Part shown: piece by piece, positions 44,523 through 54,326 of the stretch
Numbering within the stretch: the first letter of the stretch is position 1
Layout: each line of letters begins with the position of its first letter
Origin: Billgrantia tianxiuensis
GTDB taxonomy: Bacteria > Pseudomonadota > Gammaproteobacteria > Pseudomonadales > Halomonadaceae
DNA: 64,000 nt
Direction: 5' to 3'
Assembly (NCBI RefSeq): GCF_009834345.1
Contig: NZ_CP035042.1
Location: forward strand, 186,001 to 250,000
Translations under genes and position numbers: made by a program
The notes under the pieces: generated by a model
Database searches by the model: none
What the model saw: only the letters and a program-made list of their open reading frames with translations
Told to the model about the DNA's origin: nothing

Positions 44523-45268
44523 CTACTCGCGCAGCTCTATGCGTTCGAAGTTTGGCGCCAGGCGCTTGACCAGCCCGGCGAGCATGGCCCGGGGCGGGGC
44601 GCCTGCGACCGGCTGGCAGTAGGTCGGGTCGAGGCAGTCGCGGGTGCGGGCCACCTGAATGGCGTAGCGGCGCACGCCACAGTCAGCCAGGGTCAGTGCC
44701 AGACGCTCCACGTCGGCCAGATCAAAGTCGCGCCAATGGACGGTGGTACGGCACTCGAAGTCGATCCCGCTTTCGAGCAGCGCCATCAGGCTCTGGCTGT
44801 TGCGCTGCCAGATGCCCGGCCGCCCGCAGATTCGATCGAAGTCGCGCCCGCGACCCTTCACATCGAGCCCCACCCAGTCGAGGTGCGGCAGCAGGCGTGT
44901 AAGTCGTGCGGGGTAGGGGCCGGCGGTGTGCAAGCCCACCTTGAAGCCCATTGCTTTCACCTCGCGAATGGCGATTGGCAGAGCGTTGTGCAGCGTTGGC
45001 TCCCCGCCGCTGAAGACTACCGCCTCGAGCAGCCCCGGCGGTGCTCCAGGAACTCCCGTACCGCCTGCCACTCGCTCTCGTCACCGCGTCGCGGCGTCAT
45101 CCGCTGGCTATTGTCGCAGTAGCCGCAGCGCAGCGGGCAGCCCTGCAGGAACACTACGCAGGCCAAGTGGTCGGGGTAGTCCAGTGTCGTTAACTGGTTC
45201 ATGCCCGCCACCGGCAGGCGAATGCCGTCGAGAGGTGTCGATACCCCGTCTATGGCAATCAGCGGCAT
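44523..45268 (-). CDS. nrdG: Second NrdG radical-SAM activase, frame broken at 45033-45036
   Basis: A near-duplicate of the nrdG at 39551-40300: CPLRCGYCDN cluster motif near residue 44, FSGGEPTLHNALP, GLDVKGRGRDFDRICGRPGIWQRN. The first 80 codons and the rest are in different frames. One more G in the minus-strand GGGG run (45036-45033) gives HRRGLLEAVVFSGGEPT and a full protein of about 248 residues. It lies behind ubiU-ubiV with its own start at 45268, so this copy would also be expressed in anoxia. Confidence 0.88.
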
Positions 45269-45293
45269 GGCGTTCTCCCTTGCACGTGGTTGA

Positions 45294-46208
45294 TCAGCCG
45301 GCGGGCAGACGGGTGTTGTCCATGCCCGGGCGGCCGTGCCAGTAGCCGTCGCACACCTCGGCCTCGACCAGGCTGAGTGGATCAGCGGCGGGCAGCTCGC
45401 CGCGGCGGGCGGCGTCGAAGGCGGCGACCACCTCGGCCATGCCCTCGGCGCGGGGGCTCAGGCGCGCCACGCTCACGCCCATCGCGGTCATGTCTTTGAT
45501 CTCGTGGCGTAGGTCCTGGCAGGCGCCGGAGAGGGTCTGGATGCCGTTCAGGGTGAACACTTCCTTGGATTCCTGGGAGCGCAGCGCCAGGCCCTCGGGG
45601 TACTTCTGGCACACGAACATGCAGCGGTCCTTGGGCTTCTGGTGGCGCCGTGCGGTGAAGCAGCGTGACGACCAGGCCAGCGGCAGGTGACCGTAGGCGA
45701 ACACCTCGCAGGGCGCATCGAGCCCCTCGGCGGTGCAGTCGGCGAGCAGCCGGGCGAGGTCGTCGCGCGACATCTCCACCGGCGCCTGCCAGCGCTGCAT
45801 GCCGGCCCGCGCCATCACGCCGATGGAAGCCGGGTTGTAGAGATTCAGCGCCGCCCCGGCAACGAAGGGCAGGCCGGCGGCGGCCAGGCGTTGCAGGGCG
45901 CTCTGGTCGTTGGCCTCGACCATGAACTCGCCGTTGTCGCACAGCTTGCGCAGGTCGCGCAGGTCGGCCTCGGACTCGATCAGGGTCTGGCTCGCCAGCA
46001 CCACCTGCTTGCCGCTCTGGGCCAGCTCGCGGCCGATGCCGAGCCAGTCGTCGAGCTTCATGTCGCGGCGGCGAGAGCAGACGGATTCGCCCAGGGTGAC
46101 GATCTCCACCGGCCAGTCGGCGGCTTCACGGTAGAAGTCGGCGTAGCGCTCGCGGGTCCAGTAGAACAGCACCGGGCCCAGGGCGAGCTGCAGGGAATCG
46201 GATGACAT
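45294..46208 (-). CDS. ubiV: UbiV, O2-independent ubiquinone hydroxylation subunit
   Basis: U32-peptidase-like iron-sulfur protein that forms a heterodimer with UbiU for the three ring hydroxylations of ubiquinone without O2. The 304 residues carry the four cluster cysteines in the UbiV pattern: one in SVCSRRRD (Cys44) and three in RCFTARRHQKPKDRC-MFVC (C-x12-C-x3-C). ATG 46208 has AGGAGG upstream. It is 8 bases after ubiU. Confidence 0.93.
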   Translation of the reverse strand: MSSDSLQLALGPVLFYWTRERYADFYREAADWPVEIVTLGESVCSRRRDMKLDDWLGIGRELAQSGKQVVLASQTLIESEADLRDLRKLCDNGEFMVEANDQSALQRLAAAGLPFVAGAALNLYNPASIGVMARAGMQRWQAPVEMSRDDLARLLADCTAEGLDAPCEVFAYGHLPLAWSSRCFTARRHQKPKDRCMFVCQKYPEGLALRSQESKEVFTLNGIQTLSGACQDLRHEIKDMTAMGVSVARLSPRAEGMAEVVAAFDAARRGELPAADPLSLVEAEVCDGYWHGRPGMDNTRLPAG

Positions 46209-46216
46209 GAAACCTC

Positions 46217-47212
46217 CTATTTCCAGCGGCGTTCGTAGGCGCCCAGGGTAGTGGTGGCGCCCTCGGAGACCTCGCCGAGGCCGGCCATCCAGGCGGGGTC
46301 GGGGTGGAAGCGCTCGGGCGCGCGCTCCAGGCGGTCCAGCGCCTGGCGCCAGATCCCGGCCACCTTCGACACGTAGGCCGGGCTGCGCTGGCGGCCCTCG
46401 ATCTTCACCGCGCTGATGCCGAGTTCGGCGAGCTCCGGCAGCAGCTCCAGGGTGTTGAGGCTGGTGGGCTCCTCGATAGCGTGGTAGGTCTCGCCGCCGA
46501 CCTCGAAGCGCCCCTTGCACAGGGTGGGGTAGCCGGCCCGCTCGCCCTCGCCGTAGCGGTCGATCAGCACGCCGTTGAGCCGCGACTCGAGTCCTTGCGG
46601 GGTCTCCTCCCAGCGTACGTGGGCCGCCGGCGAGCAGACCCCGCGGGTATTGGGCGACTCGCCTGTGAGGTACGACGACAGGTAGCAGCGCCCCTCGGCC
46701 ATGATGCACAGGCTGCCGAAGGCGAACACCTCGAGCTCCACTGGGCTCTGCTTGGCCAGATCCCGCACCTGGGTGATGGAGAGCACCCGCGGCAGCACGG
46801 CGCGCTTGATGCCGAACTGGTCGTGGTAGAAGCGCAGCGCCTCATGGCTGGTGGCCGACCCCTGCACCGAGAGGTGGCGAGGGAGCTCCGGATAGCGACG
46901 GGCGGCATAGTCGAGCAGGCCCATGTCGGCCATGATCAGGGCGTCGACGCCGAGCTCGGCGGCCTGGTCCACGGCGCGGGTCCACTGGGCCCAGCCGTCG
47001 GGCTGCGGATAGGTGTTGATGGCGCAGAACACCCGCTTGCCGCGGGCATGGGCGTAGTCGATGCCTTCGCGGGCGCGCTTGTCGGTGAAGTTCAGGCCGG
47101 CGAACTGCCGGGCGTTGGTGGCGTTCTGGAAGCCGAAGTAGACGGCATCGGCGCCTTCATCCACCGCCCGCTTCAGGGCCGGCAGGTTGCCGGCCGGGCA
47201 GACGAGCTCCAT
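46217..47212 (-). CDS. ubiU: UbiU, O2-independent ubiquinone hydroxylation subunit
   Basis: Partner of UbiV in anaerobic ubiquinone synthesis. The 331 residues begin MELVCPAGNLPALKRAVDEG as in YhbU, and the four 4Fe-4S cysteines fall at 169, 176, 193 and 232, the same numbers as in E. coli UbiU. The U32 segments VEVFAFG and KIEGRQRSPAY are also present. It is the first gene of ubiU-ubiV-nrdG2(-araC), behind an FNR-type promoter. Confidence 0.95.
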   Translation of the reverse strand: MELVCPAGNLPALKRAVDEGADAVYFGFQNATNARQFAGLNFTDKRAREGIDYAHARGKRVFCAINTYPQPDGWAQWTRAVDQAAELGVDALIMADMGLLDYAARRYPELPRHLSVQGSATSHEALRFYHDQFGIKRAVLPRVLSITQVRDLAKQSPVELEVFAFGSLCIMAEGRCYLSSYLTGESPNTRGVCSPAAHVRWEETPQGLESRLNGVLIDRYGEGERAGYPTLCKGRFEVGGETYHAIEEPTSLNTLELLPELAELGISAVKIEGRQRSPAYVSKVAGIWRQALDRLERAPERFHPDPAWMAGLGEVSEGATTTLGAYERRWK

Positions 47213-47273
47213 GTCGCTCTCCTCGCAGTCTGGGTAAACCCGACCATGCTAGTCGACTACGCGAGGGCCGCTT

Positions 47274-47287
47274 TTGATGAGGGTCAT
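47274..47287 (-). promoter_or_regulatory. FNR/DNR-type box of the ubiUV promoter
   Basis: TTGATGAGGGTCAT fits TTGAY-N4-RTCAA with one end mismatch. The minus-strand -10 hexamer TAGCAT (47251-47246) is centred exactly 32 bp from the box centre. Transcription would begin near 47239, 27 bases before the ubiU ATG. Confidence 0.8.
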
Positions 47288-47325
47288 GGCGAAGCGGGAT
47301 AGCGCTGGCGCGGTGAGTATTCTCG

Positions 47326-47357
47326 CCATAAGATAGTAACTAGTCACTATCTTATGG
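47326..47357 (+). promoter_or_regulatory. 32-bp palindromic operator before the tetR gene
   Basis: Arms CCATAAGATAGT and ACTATCTTATGG flank an 8-bp core AACTAGTC; only one symmetric position pair is mismatched. It ends 8 bases before the likely tetR start (47366). It is the obvious autoregulatory site for this TetR protein. Confidence 0.85.
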
Positions 47358-47365
47358 GGTCGGGT

Positions 47366-47983
47366 ATGTCAGGAAAACGCAATCTAACCGCTGCAGAGCG
47401 CCGGGAACGAACTGTCGATACGGTCATTGAATTGAGCGCACGGGATGATCCCGCCAATATCACTACCGGCAGCATCGCCAAACACATGCGGGTTACTCAA
47501 GGAGCACTGTTCCGCCACTTTCCGAGTAAGGACGCGGTCTGGGAGGCGGTCATCGGCCGAATAGCCGAGCGTATAATCAAGCGGCTGGATAGAGCCGCTG
47601 CCTCGGCAGATAGTCCTTTGGCTGCGCTGGAAGCAATGTTTCATGCCCATATCGCCTTCATTGTCGAGCACCCTGGTGTGCCTCGGCTGATGATGGGGCA
47701 ACTGCAGCACGCTCGGCCGACCCCGGCCCGCCGTATGGTTCGCTCACTGCTGTTTCTCTACCGTGAGCGGATCGAGAAATTGCTGATCGAGGCACAGGAA
47801 GCCGGCGATCTGCGCCGAGAGCTGAATATCGAGGCGGCTGCCACGCAGTTCATCGGCACCATCCAGGGCCTGGTCATGCAATCGCTGATGATCGGTAGCA
47901 TGAACCATATAGCCGAGCAGGCCCAAGGAGCGTTCGATCTTTACTGTCACGGCATCCAGCAGGAGCGAGGGACGCACCCATGA
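47366..47983 (+). CDS. TetR/AcrR-family repressor of the adjacent RND operon
   Basis: A 205-residue regulator with the N-terminal helix-turn-helix TTGSIAKHMRVTQGALFRHFPSKDAVWEAV near residues 33-62 and a C-terminal ligand domain. ATG 47366 is preferred over ATG 47354, which lies inside the palindromic operator. Its stop overlaps the membrane-fusion gene (ATGA), so it heads the tetR-mfp-rnd operon. The effector is unknown. Confidence 0.88.
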   Translation: MSGKRNLTAAERRERTVDTVIELSARDDPANITTGSIAKHMRVTQGALFRHFPSKDAVWEAVIGRIAERIIKRLDRAAASADSPLAALEAMFHAHIAFIVEHPGVPRLMMGQLQHARPTPARRMVRSLLFLYRERIEKLLIEAQEAGDLRRELNIEAAATQFIGTIQGLVMQSLMIGSMNHIAEQAQGAFDLYCHGIQQERGTHP

Positions 47984-49319
47984 CAGTCCTGGCTCAACGT
48001 CTGGGGCGTGTACTGGCGGTTGTCATTGGCCTGGCCGTCGGCGTGGTGCTTCTGGTGATGTTTGTGGTCAACCGTCAGACACCGGAGCACAGTGACTCAC
48101 CGCCTGCCCCCAAGGCGGTGGCGGTGATCGAGGCCCGGCCCCTGCCGTTTCGCCTCGAGGCGCGCGGCCACGGCGTGGCGCGCCCCGCCGAGACCTGGCA
48201 GGCGGTGGCCAATGTCTCGGGCAGGGTGGTGGAGCGCCATCCGGCGCTGGAGAGCGGCACACTACTGCGTGCAGGCACCCTGCTGCTGGCGCTAGACCCG
48301 AGTCGCTATGAGCTGGCCATCGCCGAAGCCGAGGCGGAATTGACTCAACTAGAGGCAGAGGAGGCCAATACTCGGCGTTTGCTGGGCCTGGAGCGCCAGG
48401 CACTCGATCTCGCCGAGCAGGAGCTTTCACGCATCGAGCGCCTGGCGTCTACCGGTTCTGTTTCCACTTCTCAACGTGATGCTCAGCGTCGCAGCACTGT
48501 AGCGCAACGCCAGGCGGTGGCCACGTTGGAGAATGCCTTGGCCTTGCTGCCAGCCCAGCGCGAGCGAGCATCGGTGCGCCTGGCCCAGGCGCGTCGTGAC
48601 CTGGCGGATACCCGTTTCGTGGCGCCCTATGACTTGCGCTTGGGTGAGGTAGAGGTAGAGCTTCACCAGTTCGTCAGTGTGGGCCAGAGCCTATTCGAGG
48701 CGGATAGCCTGGCGGCTGCCGAAGTGGAGGCGAGGCTTCCCTTCAGCGTGGTGCGACGCCTGCTGGGTAGTGTGGCGCCGGCCGAACTCGAGCCCGGCTC
48801 CCTGGATCTGAGCGAGCGCATCGACCTTGATGCAATCGATGCGGAGCTGGAGCTGGTCGGGGCGTCCGGTGTGGGCTGGACGGGCCGGGTGGTGCGCGTG
48901 GCCAGCGGCCTCGACCCGGCCACCCGCGCCGTTCGAATAGTCGTCAGGGTCGACCATCCTTGGCGCGGTGCACGGCCTCCCGATCGACCGCCGCTGCAGC
49001 GCGATATGTATACCCGGGTGCGGCTCACGGCCCCCGGCCCCGAGGCCTCAATGGTAGTGCCATCGTCGGCGCTCCATCAGGGTGAGCTTTATCTGGCTGA
49101 CGAGCAGGGGCGCCTGGTGCGACGCCCGGTCTCCGTGGCATTCAAGCAGGGGGGGCTGGCGGTGATCGAGGCGGGCTTGGTCCCGGGGAGCGCGTAATCC
49201 TCGATGACCTGCAGCCGGCCATCGATGGAATGGCGCTCTCCGTGCGTCGAGACGATGCTGCCGAGGCACGCCTGGCCGCCCTGGCCCGGGGCGAAGCATC
49301 GTCGGGAGAGCGGCCATGA
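47980..49319 (+). CDS. RND membrane-fusion (periplasmic adaptor) protein, frame broken at 49185-49188
   Basis: HlyD/AcrA-type adaptor with an N-terminal anchor (VLAVVIGLAVGVVLLVMFVV near residues 11-30), a lipoyl/barrel-sandwich split by coiled-coil helices (about 110-205), and a beta-barrel part (YTRVRLTAPGPEASMVVPSSALHQGELYLADEQGRLV beginning near 345). The frame ends early at 49197. One more G in the run at 49185-49188 restores VPGERVILDDLQPAIDGMAL, then ends by ATGA overlap with the pump at 49316. Repaired length is about 446 residues. Confidence 0.85.
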
Positions 49320-52300
49320 TTCGCTGGTTCGCCGGGCATCCCACCGCTGCCAACCTGCTGCTGATCCTGCTGCTGGCCGCCGGATTGTTCGCCGCCCCCA
49401 GCCTCAAGCGCGAGACTTTCCCCGACTATCGCCCGGTTGAGGTGTCCGTGGAGGTGGCCTACCGCGGGGCCAGCGCCGCCGACGTCGAGGATGCAATCTG
49501 CCGGCGCCTGTTCGATGCCGTTAAAGGCGTGGAATTCCTCGATGAGTTTGTCTGCGTGGCTCAGGACAACCTGGCCAGCGCCACCGCCACCATGGAGGCC
49601 GGCGGCGATGCCATACGCTTCATGAGCGAGATCGATACCGAAGTCGGTGCCATCACTGAGCTACCGGCACGGGCCGAGCTCCCAGTAGTTCGCGAACTGC
49701 ACCGCAGCGATCTGGTCGCCGCGGTCGCAGTAACAGCCGACATGCCCATTCGCCAGCTCGAGGAGTACGCCCTGCGCCTGGAGGAGCGCATCATGGCGCT
49801 GCCCGGCGTGGCGGACGTGGCAATCCATGGCATGTCGCAGCGCCAATGGCAGGTCGAGGTGCCCCGCGAGGTGCTCGGCCAGCATGGCCTCTCGGCTCAG
49901 GAGCTGGCGCAACGCATCTCCGCTCAGAGCCTGGACCTGCCGCTGGGCACTCTGGAAACGGCCGATCGCGATATTTTGCTGCGCTTTACCGACCAGCGCC
50001 GCTCCATGGCCGAACTGGCCGAGCTGGTGGTAGTTTCCGACGCCGGAGGTGGTGAACTTACTCTTGGTGAGCTGGCCACCTTCACTGAGGCCGGTGAGCG
50101 CGCGGAAGAGACGCTTCGCTTCAATAGCGAGCCGGCGCTGGTGCTGGAGGTTAGCAAGGCGCTGCGTGAAGATGCCCTGACGGTCAAGGAGCGGCTCGAG
50201 GCGCTGCTCGAGGACGAGTGTCACCGCTTCGACGGCGGCATATCGCTGACTTTGACCCAGGATGCGACAAGCATTGTCCGCGACCGCTTGCGGATGCTGG
50301 TGGATAACGGCTTGATGGGCCTGGTACTGGTAGTGCTGGTGATGAGCCTGTTCTTCCGCCCCCGTCTGGCGCTGTGGGCGGTGCTGGGTCTGCCGGTTGC
50401 CTTCATGGGCGCTTTCGCGGTGATGGCGTTCGCCGGGCTGTCGCTCAACATGATCACTCTGGTGGCGCTGTTGATGGCCATCGGTATCGTCATGGATGAT
50501 GCCATCGTTATCACCGACAACATCGCCTCTCATGCCTTGCACCGGAAGTCGCCGCTGGAGGCAGTGGTCGAGGGAACCCGCCAGGTGCTGCCCGGGGTGC
50601 TTTCGTCATTTCTTACCACGGTAGCGGTGTTCACCCCGCTCTCCTTCCTTGCCGGGGAGTTGGGTGCAGTGCTGGAGGTGCTGCCAGTAGTGCTGATCGC
50701 AGCGCTAATGGCGAGCCTCATCGAGGCGTTCTGGATCCTCCCTCACCACCTCAAAGGCAGCGTGGGGAGCCTGGGCGATGGTCACGACTCCCGCTTCCGG
50801 GCCGCCTTCGAGCGACGTTTCGCAAATTTTCGTGAGGCCGTCGGGGGCTGGCCGACCGGGCGATCCGCTTTCGGCATGCGGTGCTGGGCCTGTTGCTGAC
50901 GGTGACCCTGGCCTCCGCCGGCTTCATTGCCGGGGGGCACGTGGGTAGTGAGGCGATGCCGGATATCGATGGCGACGTGCTGGAGGCGCGCATTCTGATG
51001 CCCCAGGGTACGCCCCTGGCGCGCACCGAGGCGGTGGCCGAGCGGGTCGAGGCGGCGATGCGTGACCTGGACGCGCGCTACTCACCCGAACAGCCGGAGG
51101 GCGCCTCCCTGGTCGAGGCGATACAGGTGCGCTTCAACCACAACCTCAGCGCCCGAGAGGCGGGCCCCCATGTGGCCACCGTCAGCGTCGACCTGCTCAC
51201 CGCCGAGCGACGTAGTGTCACTCTCGATACGCTGACCGAGGCATGGCGGGAGGCTATCGGCAAGATCGAGGGCCTGCAGCGGCTTATCATCCAGGAACCC
51301 GGCTTCGGCCCCGCCGGGGTGCCGGTAGAAGTGCGACTGGCCGGGGAGAACCTAGAAGCCATGAAGGCGGCGGCGCTGGAGCTGGGGGCCATCTCGAGGG
51401 CTACGCGGCCGTCCACAACGTCATGGATGACCTGCGTCTGGGCAAGACCCAGCTGGCCTTCTCCATGGCCGAGGGTGCCCACGGCCTGGGGCTTTCCGCC
51501 GAGGAGGTGGCCGGCCAACTGCGCGCGGCGCTGCTGGGTGAGATTGCCGATACCCAGCGCATCGGCGACCAGGAGATCGAAGTGCTGATCCGCCTAGCCG
51601 AGGGGGACAGAAGCTCCCTTGATGATCTGGCGGACCTTACCATCGCCCTGCCGGGTGGGCTCCGGGTGCCTCTGGAGGTGGTGGCCAACGCCGAGGAGCG
51701 ACGCGAATGGGCGCGCATCACCCGTATCGACGGGCGGCGTACCGTCACCGTGGAAGCCAACGTGGATGCACGCCAAGCCAGCGGCCAGGCTATCGTCGAT
51801 GACCTCACCGGTAGCGGCTGGCTGGAGGTTTTCCTTACCCGCCACCCCAATGTGGCGATCTCCTTCGAGGGGCAGGTGGCCAGCTCCGCCGAGACCGGCG
51901 GCTCCATCGGCCGCGGGCTGTTGATCGGCCTGGTGGGGATCTTCGTGATCCTCTCCTTCCAGTTTCGCAGTTACGTGGAGCCGCTAATCGTCATGCTCTC
52001 GATCCCGCTGGCCTTCATCGGCGCCATCTGGGGCCATGTGCTCATGGGCTACTACCTCTCCATGCCCTCGCTGATTGGTGCGGCGTCGCTGGCCGGTATT
52101 GTGGTCAACAACGCCATCCTGCTGATCCACTTCATCAAGACCCATCGCGAGCGTGGGTTGGATGCCGTTGCAGCCGCCGGCCAGGCTAGCCGCGACCGGC
52201 TGCGCGCCATCCTGATCTCGTCCACCACTACCATCGCCGGGCTGCTGCCACTGCTGGCAGAAACCAGTACCCAGGCGGCGGCCATCAAGCCACTGGTGAT

Positions 52301-52442
52301 CTCGGTGGTGTTTGGCCTGCTCAGCGCTACTGTGCTCGTACTGTTGGTGATCCCGGCACTCTACGTGCTGTTCGACGACTGGGGGTGGCTAGGCAAGGCA
52401 ACGGAGATGGAGCCGCTCCCGGATCAGTTGAGCAAGGACTGA
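49316..52442 (+). CDS. RND efflux pump, frame broken at 50843-50847 and 51384-51388
   Basis: Inner-membrane proton-driven exporter of the AcrB/MexB superfamily, about 1042 residues when repaired. It is seen in three frames: residues 1-509 (WFAGHPTAANLLLILLLAAG, MAIGIVMDDAIVITDN with the TM4 Asp pair), a middle part (VLGLLLTVTLASAGFIAGGHVGSEAMPDIDGD) and the end (LIGLVGIFVILSFQFRSY, SLIGAASLAGIVVNNAILLIHF). A single G added to each of two GGGGG runs joins all parts. No outer-membrane factor gene is nearby. The substrate is unknown. Confidence 0.88.
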
Positions 52443-52452
52443 AATCCTTCCC

Positions 52453-52480
52453 TTGACGGGGCCGGAATAGACTCTAGTCT
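52453..52480 (+). promoter_or_regulatory. Likely sigma-70 promoter of the small exported-protein gene
   Basis: TTGACG (52453-52458) and TAGTCT (52475-52480) with 16-bp spacing lie 11 bases after the RND stop and about 75 bases before ATG 52554. Confidence 0.45.
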
Positions 52481-52553
52481 TGAAAAGGTAGATTGAATGC
52501 TTCTTATAAAGTGTCCTCCCGGCAAGGCACAACGAAAACAACAGGAGCCAGCC

Positions 52554-52904
52554 ATGACGATCATTGCGCCGAAGTCCTCCGCGACCAGGTACGCAAGCAT
52601 TGCTATCGTAAGCCTCCTAGGGCTACTGATGGGTGCGGCCGTCCTATCGGCGGACGAACACGAGGGGCAGGCAGCCTCCGATTCGTGGTTGCCCAGTCTC
52701 ATGACGGAAACTCCTCGGGAGGGGTTTGCCCTGGCCGTGAAACTATCGCAGAAGGGTGTCGCCACGACACAGACCGATGCCGAAGTGCGAAAAGAGCTAC
52801 GACCGGAGTACGCAGCAGATCCCAACAGCCTTATTGCCATTTCGCATGTCATTGCGACCCATTTCCAGACGGTGGCTGCGGCTAACGACTACTGGCGCGA
52901 GTGA
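52554..52904 (+). CDS. Small exported protein of unknown function
   Basis: A 116-residue protein with an N-terminal signal or anchor (YASIAIVSLLGLLMGAAVLS near residues 13-32) followed by a soluble acidic part ending VIATHFQTVAAANDYWRE. I do not recognise a family. ATG 52554 has AGGAG 8 bases upstream, and a sigma-70-like promoter precedes it. It lies between the RND operon and convergent hmp, with a hairpin (53056-53088) downstream. Codon usage looks less biased to G/C than that of the neighbours. Confidence 0.6.
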   Translation: MTIIAPKSSATRYASIAIVSLLGLLMGAAVLSADEHEGQAASDSWLPSLMTETPREGFALAVKLSQKGVATTQTDAEVRKELRPEYAADPNSLIAISHVIATHFQTVAAANDYWRE

Positions 52905-53055
52905 CCGGTCCAGTTAAGACACTATCGCTAACTCCAAGCCGAATGATCTGGCTCGGATGCTATTTCTGCTTGGCGCTGTTCGCGCACGGCATCAGATGCC
53001 TCGATGCAGTGTTCAGCGCGGTAGGCGCTGATGGGTCATGGGGCGAAATGCTCGA

Positions 53056-53088
53056 CCCCGCCAAAGATGGCCTGTGCCTTTGACGGGG
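53056..53088. terminator. Hairpin between the small exported-protein gene and hmp
   Basis: Arms CCCCG-C-CAAAG (53056-53066) and CTTTG-A-CGGGG (53078-53088) form a 10-bp stem with one mismatch, 16 bases from the hmp stop. It probably serves the convergent transcripts. Confidence 0.5.
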
Positions 53089-53103
53089 CTAGTAGCGAGA
53101 GTA

Positions 53104-54276
53104 TCAGGCAGCTTCAATAGGGCGGGACGGGCCGAAGTGCTCAAAGTGGCGTCGATCCTCTTCAACGCCGAGCTCTGCCAAGGCCTGGTTCACCGCACTC
53201 ATGAAACCCTGGGGGCCAACGAAGTAGCAGCGCGGGTTGGATGCGGGCAGGTAGTGTCTCAGTAGCTCGCGATCGAGGCGGCCGCAGTGGTCGGCATCGT
53301 CGCCGTATTCGTGTATGGCGACGACCTTGAGCTTAGAGGGATGCACTTCGCGCATCGCGGCGACCTCCTGCCGGAAGGCGTGATGCTCGGCGTCGATGGC
53401 GGCATGAAGATAGACTACCTGCCTACCCTCGGCCAGCGCCTGGCGAGCCAGCGGCAGAATAGGTGTCTGGCCCACTCCACCACTGATCAACAGCAGCGGT
53501 TCATTGCCTCCCTGTAGCGTAAGCTCCCCGGCCGGAGGCAGAAGGTCTACGCTGTCGCCAACGTTGAGCACGTCGTGAAAGTAGCGGCTGGCTCGACCCT
53601 CGGGCTCACGCTTGATCGAGATCCGATAGGTGCGGCCATTTGGCAGGTCCGAGAGGCTGTAGTGGCGATAGAGCGTCTCGCCCTCGATACCGAGTCGCAC
53701 GCCGATGTACTGGCCGGGCTCATGATCTGCTACCGGGCCTTCGTCCTCCGGCTCGAGGACGAAGGAGCGAATCATCGCGCTTTCTTGCCGAGTCGCGGCG
53801 ATGCGGAATCGACGTAAACCGCGCCAGCCACCGGGTTTCAGAGCGAAAGCCTGGTACCGACGATCTTCCAGCTCAATCAACAGGCCGGCCAGCTCTTCAT
53901 AGAGCGCTGCCCACGCTTCGGCGATCTCTGGCGTCAGAGCGTCACCCAGCTCCTCGCCGATGGCGGCCATCAGGCACTCGCCGACAATGGGGTACTGGTC
54001 GGGCTGAATGCCCAGCGACACGTGTTTCTCTACCACTGTGGCCAGCACTCCTCTCGCCCTGGCGGGATCCTGGCGCAGCTGCACGTAGGCCAATACGGCA
54101 CCGGCCAGGGCCCGTTGCTGGGCACCGCTCTGCTGGTGCGCCTCATTGAACAGCGAGGCCACGTCGGGGTAGCGCTTGAACATCAACGGATAGAAACGCT
54201 GGGTAATGGCATCGAGGTGCTCTGCTACCACCGGGGCGGTGGCCTCGATGAGCTGCTCCTGCTGTGAGGTGAGCAT
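53104..54276 (-). CDS. hmp: Flavohaemoglobin Hmp (NO dioxygenase)
   Basis: Converts NO to nitrate with O2 and NAD(P)H, or slowly reduces NO in anoxia. The 390 residues join a globin domain (proximal His in VVEKHVSLGIQPDQYPIVGE near residue 85; distal Tyr/Gln region FYPLMFKRYPD near 28) to an FAD/NAD reductase with YRHYSLSDLPNG near 200, LLISGGVGQTPILPL and CYFVGPQGFM. ATG 54276 has AAGGAGA upstream. An NsrR-like operator lies 28-50 bases before it. Confidence 0.95.
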   Translation of the reverse strand: MLTSQQEQLIEATAPVVAEHLDAITQRFYPLMFKRYPDVASLFNEAHQQSGAQQRALAGAVLAYVQLRQDPARARGVLATVVEKHVSLGIQPDQYPIVGECLMAAIGEELGDALTPEIAEAWAALYEELAGLLIELEDRRYQAFALKPGGWRGLRRFRIAATRQESAMIRSFVLEPEDEGPVADHEPGQYIGVRLGIEGETLYRHYSLSDLPNGRTYRISIKREPEGRASRYFHDVLNVGDSVDLLPPAGELTLQGGNEPLLLISGGVGQTPILPLARQALAEGRQVVYLHAAIDAEHHAFRQEVAAMREVHPSKLKVVAIHEYGDDADHCGRLDRELLRHYLPASNPRCYFVGPQGFMSAVNQALAELGVEEDRRHFEHFGPSRPIEAA

Positions 54277-54303
54277 GAGGGTCTCCTTCGTCGGGGAAAT
54301 TAT

Positions 54304-54326
54304 AATAATCATGTAAAATACTTGTT
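54304..54326 (-). promoter_or_regulatory. NsrR-like operator of hmp
   Basis: Halves AATAATCATGT and AAATACTTGTT around one base. The second half matches 9 of 11 and the first 7 of 11 positions of the NsrR consensus. Placement over the promoter region of hmp, a common NsrR target, supports it. Confidence 0.5.

Noticed and set aside
52901..53083. A 60-codon frame overlapping the stop of the small exported-protein gene, with one possible membrane helix
   Set aside because: It uses GTG, has no ribosome site, and runs into the hairpin that appears to end transcription. It is possible but not supported.
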